Made by a program: the position numbers and the translations under genes | Assembly (NCBI GenBank): GCA_028284675.1 | Contig: JANQRI010000019.1 | Coordinates: 1 to 64,000 of the forward strand | Direction of reading: 5' to 3' | Origin: Gammaproteobacteria bacterium | Lineage (GTDB): Bacteria; Pseudomonadota; Gammaproteobacteria; HTCC5015 | DNA: 64,000 nt | Shown here: positions 10,446-18,409 of the stretch, piece after piece | How the letters are laid out: every line of letters starts with the position of its first letter | How positions within the stretch are numbered: the stretch's first letter is position 1 | The notes under the pieces: model-generated | Told to the model about the DNA's origin: nothing | The model's database searches: none | What the model saw: the letters and a program-made list of their open reading frames with translations, nothing else

Positions 10446-11192
10446 TTATACAGCACATACCGGGCATTCCGGATCTTTTGTCAGTTTTAGTTTTCGCCAT
10501 TCCAGTAATTCTGCATCGAGCGTCAATAAGCGTCCATCCAACGGTTCACCGATATCCGTCAGTAATTTGATGGCTTCCAGTGCCTGCATGCTGCCGATGA
10601 TGCCTACCAGCGGACCAATAACACCGACTTCACTGCAGCGTAGGGATTCATCCGTCGCGTCACGGTAAAGGCATGCATAACAAGGGCTGTTTGCGGTGTT
10701 ATTAAAAACCGCGATCTGTGCTTCCAGGCGGATAGCAGCTCCTGAAATCAGCGGTGTACGTTGCGCTACACAGGCCTGGTTAACCTGATAGCGGGTTTTA
10801 AAATTATCCGAACAGTCCAACACAATATCGGCCAGTTCGGTTTGTGTGCTTATTTCAGTGGCTGATAGTTTTCGATCTATGGTTTTAATGCGCAACTTTG
10901 GATTGATTTGTCGCAATTTGTTTGCTGCTGCAGTGGTTTTTTTTTGTCCCAGATCGTGATCATCGTACAGTATCTGGCGGTGCAGGTTGGAGATATCCAC
11001 CCGGTCGAAATCGACAATTGTCAGGCCGCCGATACCGGCGGCAGCCAGATACATCGCAGCCGGTGAGCCCAGCCCGCCCAGTCCGATAATCAGTACTTCT
11101 GCATCGAGTAAAGCCTGCTGTCCGTCTTGCCCGAGTTGCGGCAAAATCATTTGTCGTGTGTAACGTTGCTGGATTTCCGTGGGTATCGTCAT
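10446..11192 (-). CDS. moeB: MoeB/ThiF-family E1-like adenylyltransferase
   Basis: 248 aa. The ATP-binding Rossmann motif GLGGLGSPAAMYLA lies near residues 37-50, followed by the DFDRVDISNLHRQ segment. Two Cys pairs (CYACLY and the terminal CPVCAV) would bind the structural zinc. The catalytic-cysteine region RCSEVGVIGPLVG is intact. These enzymes adenylate the C-terminal Gly-Gly of MoaD or ThiS so sulfur can be attached. It sits between prmC and the JAB-fold gene; prmC-moeB adjacency is common in gammaproteobacteria. ThiF or HesA function is an alternative, because no moaD or thiS gene is nearby. Confidence 0.85.
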   Translation of the reverse strand: MTIPTEIQQRYTRQMILPQLGQDGQQALLDAEVLIIGLGGLGSPAAMYLAAAGIGGLTIVDFDRVDISNLHRQILYDDHDLGQKKTTAAANKLRQINPKLRIKTIDRKLSATEISTQTELADIVLDCSDNFKTRYQVNQACVAQRTPLISGAAIRLEAQIAVFNNTANSPCYACLYRDATDESLRCSEVGVIGPLVGIIGSMQALEAIKLLTDIGEPLDGRLLTLDAELLEWRKLKLTKDPECPVCAV

Positions 11193-11256
11193 TGTTCAGG
11201 GAGCGCTTAGGATATGGAATTTTAGCCTGATTTTCTGGAAATTCCGAATGGCTTAA

Positions 11257-12153
11257 TTAATGTGAACAGGCCCTAGTGAGGGAGTCGCGCTTCGCAATAC
11301 AAACACGGTCATGTCCCTGCAGGTCTTTTTCTGTACGGATTGCTGTGTATCCGGCGGTTTCCAATATTTCCATAATTGCACCCGCCTGATCGAAACCGAT
11401 TTCCAACAGCAGTATGCCGCTGCTGTTAAGGTAAGGTCGGGCGTTAGGAATGATTTTCCGGTACGCATCCAGCCCGCTTTCTCCACCAAGCAGTGCGGTT
11501 TGTGGTTCGAATCTGACATCACCACGGCTTAGATTCGGATCATTGTGTGCAATATAAGGCGGGTTGGAAATGATTAAATCGAATGGTTGCTCTGGAATCT
11601 GTGCAAACCAATCACTATGAATAAATGTAATATTCGTAATGTTGAGTCTGGTTGCATTATCATGGGCGCACTGTAGTGCCGGCTTGGAAATGTCGGTTGC
11701 CACGATCTCCCAGTGTGGTTTTTCGCTGGCCAGTGCCAGCGCGATGCAGCCTGAGCCGGTGGCCAGATCAAGTGCTCTTAGTCCATGTTGACCGGTGTCC
11801 AGTAACTCGCTGGCTTTGATCGTGGCTTCAACCAGGTGTTCAGTCTCAGGGCGGGGGATCAGGGTGTCCGTATTTACCTGAATCGGCAATGACCAGAACT
11901 CTTTTTCGCCGGTGATATAGGCAATGGGTTCTCCCTGAATGCGGCGTTGAAGCAGCTCATTGAAACGCTGGTTTTCTGTTGTGTTCAACCGGGTTTCCGG
12001 CCGGGCATATAAAAAGCTACGTGGTTTTTTTAATACAAAGCACAGCAGGATTTCAGCGTCCAGCCTCGATGAATCACTGGGAGAGAGTTTTTGTGATGCG
12101 GTTTGCAGTGAATCTCCGATGCTTGGTTGATTCAGTGGTGCGCTTGTCACCAA
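11257..12153 (-). CDS. prmC: Peptide chain release factor N5-glutamine methyltransferase PrmC
   Basis: 298 aa. The N-terminal helical domain (about residues 1-80) binds the release factor. The class I methyltransferase domain has the motif-I ALDLATGSGCIALALA stretch and the diagnostic NPPY motif (LIISNPPYIA). It methylates the GGQ glutamine of RF1/RF2. Its first 7 bases overlap the end of the SDR gene. The last residues (TRACSH) fall in sequence resembling the tip of the inverted-repeat element seen at 54.7 kb, so the native C-terminus may have been altered. prfA, its usual upstream neighbour, is not here. Confidence 0.93.
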   Translation of the reverse strand: MVTSAPLNQPSIGDSLQTASQKLSPSDSSRLDAEILLCFVLKKPRSFLYARPETRLNTTENQRFNELLQRRIQGEPIAYITGEKEFWSLPIQVNTDTLIPRPETEHLVEATIKASELLDTGQHGLRALDLATGSGCIALALASEKPHWEIVATDISKPALQCAHDNATRLNITNITFIHSDWFAQIPEQPFDLIISNPPYIAHNDPNLSRGDVRFEPQTALLGGESGLDAYRKIIPNARPYLNSSGILLLEIGFDQAGAIMEILETAGYTAIRTEKDLQGHDRVCIAKRDSLTRACSH

Positions 12154-12845
12154 GGCAACTCTTTGGCATCGTAATTAAGAAATTGGCCACTGTGCTCAAT
12201 CCCCAGGCCGGCCAATACCTTGCGCAGTTTACCGATATGTCCGGAGACCGAATGAATTGCATTGGGGCCACCCATATCGGTTTGCAGCCAGCCGGGGTGC
12301 AGACTAACCGCTATAATATTACGCGTTTGCAAATCCAGTGCCGCACTTTTTAGCGCTGCATTTAAGCCGGCTTTTGATGAGCGATATGCGTAACTGCCAC
12401 CGGAACTATTGTCGGCGATACTACCCATCTGGCTGCTGAGCATTGCGATGATTTTTAATTCACTGGCGGCAACATTCTCAAGCAATGTTTCCATTATTTT
12501 CAGTGGCGCAACAGTATTAATTTTAAGTGTTTCAAGCCAGCCGCCGGCATCAAGCTTACCGAGTTCGGAGGCATCACTGCCATAGACACCTGCATTGTTA
12601 ATCAGTATATCGATTGTCGCGCCGTTTAGCGCTGAGTTTAATGCGGTGATTTGTGACAGATCGCTAACGTCCAGGGGCATGACGGTAATATTATGTTCCG
12701 GTTTTGCGGCCAGTTCGGTCAGTTCAATGGCTCGCTCCGGAGATCGGCAGGCGGCATACACTTGCCAGCCGTCCGCTGCATATTGATGTGCAAACTCCAA
12801 ACCGATGCCGCGGTTTGCACCGGTGATAAACACGCTATTAGCCAT
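12147..12845 (-). CDS. Short-chain dehydrogenase/reductase
   Basis: 232 aa. The nucleotide-binding motif ITGANRGIG is near residues 8-16, the NNAG motif is at about 87-90 and the active site is SSQMGSI followed by YAYRSSKAG (YxxxK). This matches the classical SDR group of C-factor/sniffer-like carbonyl reductases, which also has the SLHPGWLQTDMGG segment. The substrate is unknown. It heads the SDR-prmC-moeB-JAB operon on the minus strand and overlaps prmC by 7 bases. Confidence 0.85.
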   Translation of the reverse strand: MANSVFITGANRGIGLEFAHQYAADGWQVYAACRSPERAIELTELAAKPEHNITVMPLDVSDLSQITALNSALNGATIDILINNAGVYGSDASELGKLDAGGWLETLKINTVAPLKIMETLLENVAASELKIIAMLSSQMGSIADNSSGGSYAYRSSKAGLNAALKSAALDLQTRNIIAVSLHPGWLQTDMGGPNAIHSVSGHIGKLRKVLAGLGIEHSGQFLNYDAKELPW

Positions 12846-12909
12846 ATTTTTACCTTGAGCTGTTTGATTCAGTAAAGCCTGGATAATAGCAGCTTGAAAG
12901 GTGTTTTAT

Positions 12910-13151
12910 TAGAACCTATCTCAAAATTACTCGGCTTTGTCTCCTGAGTCGCCCTAACTCCTCCATCCCTGGAGTTGTGTGCTTGCTGATATTTCGTTAA
13001 AAGCTCGTTCAAAATGCTCATTTATACTTACATAAACTCCGCTTTTTCACTCACTTTTGCCTCGTTTGACCGCCATGGATGGTGGAAATGCAGGTTTTGC
13101 AGGAGCAAAAACCTGCGAGCTGCGCTCGTTTAATTTTGAGATAGGTTCTAG
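12910..13151 (-). repeat. MITE copy A, inverted and carrying two palindromic inserts
   Basis: Terminal inverted repeats of about 21 bases (AGAACCTATCTCAAAATTA inwards) bound 242 bases. On the minus strand the sequence follows copies B (29394) and C (50983) but is interrupted twice. The first insert, at 13068-13119, is a hairpin module. The second, at about 12931-12974, contains the inverted repeat AACTCC/GGAGTT. This fills almost all of the 311-base gap between the SDR gene and the next CDS. There is no coding capacity. Confidence 0.85.
13068..13119 (+). repeat. Palindromic hairpin module inside MITE copy A
   Basis: Reads GACCGCCATGGATGG, then a short spacer, then a stem GCAGGTTTT/AAAACCTGC around a loop with GGAGC. 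The module at 56063-56114 is the same sequence read on the other strand, apart from a few changes. These include a compensated pair in the stem (G-C here, A-T there). Confidence 0.75.
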
Positions 13152-13156
13152 TCGTA

Positions 13157-14443
13157 TCAGTCGGCAGATTTGGCGTGTTGAATGGCTTCCTGTAGTTTTG
13201 GGTATTGGGTAACAGTATTAGGTAAAAAGTTTTCGACAAAAGTCACCAGGGCTGGGTTGCTATTCAGCGCTTTTACAAAAGATTTGGGTAATTCATTATT
13301 TTGTAAATGCTTGTGTAAATAGCTTTCCAGTTGTTTGCGCACCAGTTCAGGTGATTCGTTGCGGGTAAGGTGAGAAGCTTCAGCTGCAAACGGCTGGCCT
13401 TCTGCTTCTGCAATAAGCCTGTCGATTCTGCCGTTTTGTGCGCGAAAACCCGTGTGCTCGGTTATCATCATCCGGATCTGTGGTGATTTTTTAATTAAAT
13501 CAGTCAGCTCGGAAGATGGACTGCCTTTTGAGTCAAGATTCGCGTTAATGTATTCAGACAGAGCTGCAACATTTTCCGGTTGTTTGCCGTATGCCACCTC
13601 ACCGATTTGTGGAATATGTTTGATTTCCGATTCCGGGGTATAAACACCTTTTAGGCCCTCGGGACTATCGACGATACGTTTAATAATACCTGCCACCGGG
13701 CTGTCATGGCCATGCGGATAATTAAAAACAATGGAGTCAGGTGCTTCTTTGCGGTGTGCCGGTAAACTTGTAGCAGGTATCGCTGCATCTGCCGTGGTAT
13801 TTGCGACTGCCAGTGCATCGGGGATCTGGGTCTCCGGTTGCGTTGCCTGGAATCGATAAGGTGGTTCATAGGACGGACTGTAAGGTTTTTGGCCGGGGAC
13901 TCCGGCTACTGATGTGTCGCCAAGCGGAGCATCGTTAATTCCGGATAAAGCCTCAGTTGGGTCGAGTTTTGACTCGCCTTTATCGGTTGAAATTCTTGGC
14001 TGAAAAGCCGGTGCACCCTGGGTGCTTGCAAAGTTAATATTGCCTTGCAAAAAACCGACTAATTTTGAATTACCTTCGGGATTTTTGCCGAAACCCAGGC
14101 CGGCCAGGATTCTGCCGTTGAGGTTTTTAAATTTAAACGGGTTATCACCGAATGCCAGTTCCGGCAGCTTTTTAGCCGCAACAATGCTTAAGGTTTCGGT
14201 ACCGTTAACCGGGCTTTTATTGGAAATTCCACCAGTGATTTCTCCCTGGTAAGTTAGCGAGCCATTGCGTTTTTCCAGATAAACAGGCTTGTCAGGTTGG
14301 CTCACCGGGTCCAGGTTTGTCGGGCCCTGGCGAATGCCCAACTCAAATAAAGATGCCTGGTTTTGAAATGTGACTCCTGTATATAAGTTGCGCATGGAGT
14401 CAGAAATATGAGTCCATGAGATCACAATATTTAGATCTTCCAT
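13157..14443 (-). CDS. Unrecognised 429-aa-class protein, no signal peptide
   Basis: A GTG at 14446 precedes the ATG at 14443; GAGGGA 6-7 bases upstream fits the ATG. The first 130 residues look beta-rich, with repeated Gly-hydrophobic alternation (LNGRILAGLGFGK). A Pro/Thr-rich middle follows (about 170-235), and then a charged, mostly helical C-terminal third with many Glu and Lys. There are no membrane segments, cysteine motifs or known catalytic signatures. Its neighbour upstream on the same strand (14821) also pairs a beta-rich, Gly-containing start with a Pro/Thr/Gln-rich tail, so the two may be functionally related, but I see no clear homology between them. Confidence 0.6.
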   Translation of the reverse strand: MEDLNIVISWTHISDSMRNLYTGVTFQNQASLFELGIRQGPTNLDPVSQPDKPVYLEKRNGSLTYQGEITGGISNKSPVNGTETLSIVAAKKLPELAFGDNPFKFKNLNGRILAGLGFGKNPEGNSKLVGFLQGNINFASTQGAPAFQPRISTDKGESKLDPTEALSGINDAPLGDTSVAGVPGQKPYSPSYEPPYRFQATQPETQIPDALAVANTTADAAIPATSLPAHRKEAPDSIVFNYPHGHDSPVAGIIKRIVDSPEGLKGVYTPESEIKHIPQIGEVAYGKQPENVAALSEYINANLDSKGSPSSELTDLIKKSPQIRMMITEHTGFRAQNGRIDRLIAEAEGQPFAAEASHLTRNESPELVRKQLESYLHKHLQNNELPKSFVKALNSNPALVTFVENFLPNTVTQYPKLQEAIQHAKSAD

Positions 14444-14446
14444 CAC

Positions 14447-14820
14447 AGTCCCTCGAAAAGCCTTAATTGACTGTTAGTCAAAGCTGGGCTTCTTGCAAAA
14501 AATTTGATTTCCGTACCACCTGCTGCATTGTCCGGTAGTACATCCGATGTTCAGTTTCGCGTAATGGTAGGGGCTTTCGCTAAGAAATAATATACAACCT
14601 TAGAAATACTCTTAATATTTTTGGGGCGTAGCTTCTATAGCTTTGGTAATAGGTTCTATGTTTATGGTGCTTACAAAAAACGCGAGCATCGGCTCGCGTT
14701 TTTGAAAAACTTTATGTTTGATGCTCAGATTAGGGTGTTGGAAACATGCGATTAATCAGCGTCCAGTTTTCTTGCAAAGTGCTGCTCACTGCTGGATATT
14801 GAGTGGCTGGTGCATCGGTA
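14447..14820. other. Intergenic stretch between two orphan genes
   Basis: 374 bases. It holds the terminator at 14674-14704 and, upstream of the 13157-14443 gene, AT-rich sequence that may contain its promoter. I see no further gene or repeat. Confidence 0.5.
14674..14704 (-). terminator. Rho-independent terminator of the 14821-15960 gene
   Basis: Stem CGCGAGC/GCTCGCG with a 4-base loop, flanked by A-run and T-run on the two sides, so it can work in both directions. It lies 117 bases beyond the stop codon of the minus-strand gene. Confidence 0.8.
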
Positions 14821-15960
14821 TCAGGGTGAGTCAGCTATGTTTTGAGTGGATAGTGATGTCACTGGAACGGCTTCTGCGGTTGGGTCAATTTCGGTTGCGA
14901 CCGGCACAGGCCGCTTGTCTGCTTCCGGGCTGGCTGTATCCAGGCTTGCGACGGACGGCATCGTACCCAGCTCATCGCTTTGAATAGTTTCTGGTTGCGA
15001 TTGTTCGGTATAACCCTGTGAGTTCTGTTCTGTTTCAGACGTTTCAACAGTGGCAGCTTGATCATTTATCGAGGAGCTGTTTTGGTCCAGACTTGCAACA
15101 GTTGGGATTGAGCCTAAATCCTCACTCTTAACAGATTGTGGGTGTGACTGCTCAGCACCATCCTGTGAGTTTGGTTCTGTTTCAGTCGTTTCAACAGTGG
15201 GGGTTACAGCTTGATCATTTGCCGAAGAGCTGTTTTGATCCAGGCTCGCAACGGTTGGTGCTGCTCCCAGGTCATCACTTTCAATTGTTTGGGGTTGCGG
15301 TGGTTCGGTGCTATCTTGTGATTCCGGTTGTGCTTCAGCTGTTGGTTTAGTGGCAGGTGTTTCGGTAACTGCCGGGACACTGTTCCTGGCGGCCATCCCG
15401 TGCAACAAGCCGACACTCGGAGGGTCAGGTATTGGGTCATTATTGATTTCAGATGCTGCATTTGGGGCATCGTTTACTGCAATATTTTGCAACCATACTT
15501 TGGAGCCGAGATGTCCGGCTTCAGCGGCAACCACCGTTTCAAGTCCGGGCACACCACTTAAAGTGGCACCGATTTCGACTCCTAAGCTTGTCTGTTGACT
15601 GCCAAAAGCAATTCCACCGCTAAATGCAAGATTGGTGTTTTTCCCGCCAAGCTGAGGCAGGCCCAGGCTATCCTGCAAAGGTCTCGGGTTATAGCGCACC
15701 CCGAGTGCGAATGACTCACCTTTTGGTTTGTGTGCACTGATGCGTGATACCATTTCAAACTCATGGGTATTACCTGCAATGGTGACACTTTGCAGGCTGG
15801 AAGTCTGGTGAGTTGTATTCGCCAGTTGATCGACGCGTTGACCGAAATCCAGCTGAATACCCAGCACGATACCGGGGCCGCTGGGGAGGGTAATTCCGCC
15901 ACTCAGGCGTGTATTACTGTCGTAATTTACGGACTCGATGCCGAGTATTGTTTCTCCCAT
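14821..15960 (-). CDS. Unrecognised protein with three ~50-aa tandem repeats
   Basis: 379 aa, start supported by GAGG 9 bases upstream. Residues 1-165 are beta-rich (GGITLPSGPGIVLGIQ, FSGGIAFGSQQTSLGVEIG) without a signal peptide. From about 200 the protein is acidic and built of repeats: the unit [ST]xDxLGxxPxVASLD occurs at 228, 279 and 328. The first two copies are followed by QNSSS and a Gln/Glu-rich linker, giving spacings of 51 and 49 residues. The underlying DNA repeats are similar enough to allow slippage. No known family. It is monocistronic, with a terminator 117 bases downstream. Confidence 0.65.
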   Translation of the reverse strand: MGETILGIESVNYDSNTRLSGGITLPSGPGIVLGIQLDFGQRVDQLANTTHQTSSLQSVTIAGNTHEFEMVSRISAHKPKGESFALGVRYNPRPLQDSLGLPQLGGKNTNLAFSGGIAFGSQQTSLGVEIGATLSGVPGLETVVAAEAGHLGSKVWLQNIAVNDAPNAASEINNDPIPDPPSVGLLHGMAARNSVPAVTETPATKPTAEAQPESQDSTEPPQPQTIESDDLGAAPTVASLDQNSSSANDQAVTPTVETTETEPNSQDGAEQSHPQSVKSEDLGSIPTVASLDQNSSSINDQAATVETSETEQNSQGYTEQSQPETIQSDELGTMPSVASLDTASPEADKRPVPVATEIDPTAEAVPVTSLSTQNIADSP

Positions 15961-16170
15961 GGCTCATTACCTCATAAGTATAGATCTTGCACAAAAATGG
16001 CTCTGGGGTACTCCTTCACACCCGGTACGACTTTGGTGAAGTACAGGCTAATGGTATGTATTTGTCCGAGGTGGGTCTATACACCAAAACGGCTAGTTAA
16101 GATTCTAAACTGGTGCTTTTAGTTATAACGTTTGGTGTAAGTTAGATTTATTCCAAATAGCAGAAGGGTT

Positions 16171-16198
16171 TCGAGCCCGGCATGATTACCGGGCTCGA
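16171..16198 (-). terminator. Hairpin downstream of the SRPBCC-hydrolase gene
   Basis: Perfect 10-bp stem (TCGAGCCCGG/CCGGGCTCGA) with an 8-base loop, 42 bases past the stop codon at 16240. There is no good T-run, so termination is only probable. Confidence 0.45.
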
Positions 16199-16239
16199 GT
16201 TTAGCTTATAGGGCTAGCTGTTTTTTAAGCGTAAACAGT

Positions 16240-17496
16240 TTATTTAAAGATCTCTGCGAGGAATACCTTCATGCGTTGCCAGGAATCTGCATCGGCTTCG
16301 GCGTTGTATTCCAGCGGCAGATCGAATTTTTCACCGAATGTACTGGCCTCAGGGTTGGTAAAACTGTGTTTCACGTCAGGATAATCAATAAATTCATAGT
16401 CGATACCGGCATTATCCATCTCGGTTTTGAATGCAGCTTTATGTTCTTCGCTAATAAACGGATCAGCCGCGCCGTTGAGTACCAGCATTTTTGCATTAAC
16501 TGAATCGCTTAATGGTGCAAGCCCCTGCAGCCCACCATGAAAGCTGACAACACCTTTCAGGTCGGTGCCGCTGCGTGCCATGTTCAGCACCGTGCTGCCG
16601 CCGAAGCAGTAACCAATTGCGGCTATTTTTTGACTATCGATAATCGGTTGCTGTTTCAGGATATCCATAGCCGCATTAAACCGGGCGGCAACCGCGCCGC
16701 TTTTTTCCAGAACTTCGGTCATAAATTTTTTCGCATCGCTTGGGTGTTCCGCGAGCTTGCCGTCGCCGTACATATCCAGCGCAAAAGCGGTATAGCCGAG
16801 TTGCGCGAGCATTTCCGCACGTTTGCGTGCATAGTTATTATGCCCCCACCATTCGTGCACAACCAATACTGCCGGCTGTGCCTCAATATCTTTGCGGTAT
16901 GCAAGATAACCAGTCAGTGTTACACCGTCTGCCTGATAGCTGATTTCTTCGGTGTGTATCGATTCAAGTGACTCAACCAGTGTTTTTAAATTGGCAAGCC
17001 CGGCTACATAATCAGCGCCGACCCATTTATCCATCATCAAACCGAAATAGCGGTTTGTAATATTGACGCCGTGTTCGACATCAAAGCCCCATGTGACCTG
17101 TGTGCCTTGTTCAACCGGTTCCAATGTGAACACTGCATTGGCAGTACCCATTTCTCCAAAATCCAGTGCGGTTGTAATGCGGCTATTGGCGATTGACTCA
17201 ATGATTTCATTACTGCCGGATCCAACCTGGGGGTTTTCACTGGCCCAAAACATTTTTGCACCGACGCCGGCGACTGGCCCTTCGAACCGGTATTCGGTGT
17301 TGGGATCCCTTTCTGCCCAGGGTGACCACCGGTTAAATTCCCTGAAATTATTAATCAAAGGAAACACTTTGTCTGGTGGCGCATTAATCGTGATCGAACG
17401 TTCCACATGCGTTTGGCTCGGTAAAAACAAACCGATCACCGCAAATAGTATGATGATTCCAATAGCACCAAGCAGAACTTTTTTTAATGTATTCAT
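16240..17496 (-). CDS. SRPBCC (polyketide cyclase-like) / dienelactone hydrolase fusion
   Basis: 418 aa. A membrane anchor (residues 7-26) is followed by an SRPBCC-fold domain (about 30-180, with the typical INAPPDKVFPLINNF and FNRWSPW stretches). A complete dienelactone hydrolase-type alpha/beta hydrolase follows (about 187-418). The hydrolase triad is visible: C297 in GYCFGG, D345 in NGAADPF and H377 in DVKHSF. SRPBCC domains bind hydrophobic ligands and DLH domains cleave ester or lactone bonds. The fusion suggests a membrane-tethered hydrolase handed its substrate by the first domain, but the substrate is unknown. It is divergent from the rhomboid gene. Confidence 0.85.
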   Translation of the reverse strand: MNTLKKVLLGAIGIIILFAVIGLFLPSQTHVERSITINAPPDKVFPLINNFREFNRWSPWAERDPNTEYRFEGPVAGVGAKMFWASENPQVGSGSNEIIESIANSRITTALDFGEMGTANAVFTLEPVEQGTQVTWGFDVEHGVNITNRYFGLMMDKWVGADYVAGLANLKTLVESLESIHTEEISYQADGVTLTGYLAYRKDIEAQPAVLVVHEWWGHNNYARKRAEMLAQLGYTAFALDMYGDGKLAEHPSDAKKFMTEVLEKSGAVAARFNAAMDILKQQPIIDSQKIAAIGYCFGGSTVLNMARSGTDLKGVVSFHGGLQGLAPLSDSVNAKMLVLNGAADPFISEEHKAAFKTEMDNAGIDYEFIDYPDVKHSFTNPEASTFGEKFDLPLEYNAEADADSWQRMKVFLAEIFK

Positions 17497-17699
17497 CGTG
17501 GCTCCTGGTCGGCATACAATGGTTTTTCCTCATTCTGAAAAACCTGCCGGTTGGTTTTGAAATACCCCTACAAAAATTGCATAACGGGTGTGTGTAAAGG
17601 GCTGAGTATAACGTCACAGGCAACTCGGACCCAAGCCGGATTATGTTTTGTTTATTATATAGAGGAATAAATAGGGCGGAATTATAGTATATTGCCACG

Positions 17700-18398
17700 A
17701 TGATTCCATTACATGATGATAATCCCACCCGTATCAAACCTGTGTTTACGGTGGCTTTTATTGCTGCTTGTATCGCGGTGTTTTTCTGGCAGTTGTCACT
17801 GGGGCCGCAGCTGCAGCGTGCGATTTACAGTTTCGGACTGATACCGGCACTGTTGTTCGATATACAGCAGCCACCGCCGGAAATTGCGGTCATCCCCACG
17901 TGGACCACGGTTTTTACGTCAATGTTTTTACATGGCGGCTGGATGCATTTGATCGGCAATATGCTGTATCTGTGGATTTTCGGCAATAATATTGAAGATG
18001 CAATGGGGCATAAGCGCTTTATTGTTTTTTATCTGCTCTGCGGTATTGCCGCCGCGCTGGCCCAGGCAATACCCGATCCGCAGTCGGTGATACCGATGGT
18101 TGGTGCAAGTGGTGCGATTTCCGGCATTTTGGGAGCGTATTTGTTGCTTTATCCAAATGCACGGGTGTTGGTTGCAATACCGTTGGGGTTTATTCTGCAT
18201 ACAACCCGATTGCCGGCGGTCTGGGTACTCGGTTTATGGTTTGTATTTCAGCTGGTGAATTCCGCATTGTCCGGCGATCAGCAGGGCGGTGTTGCCTGGG
18301 GTGCGCATATCGGCGGTTTTGTTGCCGGTATGTTGTTGATACCAGTGTTTAAATACCGTCATGTTAAAATGTTTGCTCCGAAACGGCGGCGTTATTGA
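17700..18398 (+). CDS. Rhomboid family intramembrane serine protease
   Basis: 232 aa with about six membrane segments. The catalytic serine is S137 in GASGAISG and the histidine is H203 in GAHIGGFVAG. The conserved HGGWMHLIGN loop (H83, N87) and the WIFGNNIED turn with the following GHKRF are also present. Rhomboids cut membrane proteins within or near the bilayer. The first gene of a tightly packed plus-strand run: its stop codon overlaps an upstream TTG of the GT2 gene. The natural substrate is not indicated. Confidence 0.93.
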   Translation: MIPLHDDNPTRIKPVFTVAFIAACIAVFFWQLSLGPQLQRAIYSFGLIPALLFDIQQPPPEIAVIPTWTTVFTSMFLHGGWMHLIGNMLYLWIFGNNIEDAMGHKRFIVFYLLCGIAAALAQAIPDPQSVIPMVGASGAISGILGAYLLLYPNARVLVAIPLGFILHTTRLPAVWVLGLWFVFQLVNSALSGDQQGGVAWGAHIGGFVAGMLLIPVFKYRHVKMFAPKRRRY

Positions 18399-18409
18399 GC
18401 CTGGCTCTG

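Noticed and set aside
11193..11290. Second copy of the 302-bp inverted-repeat element near prmC
   Set aside because: Only one tip (about 12 bases) is present and no opposite end was found before moeB, so a full copy is not supported.
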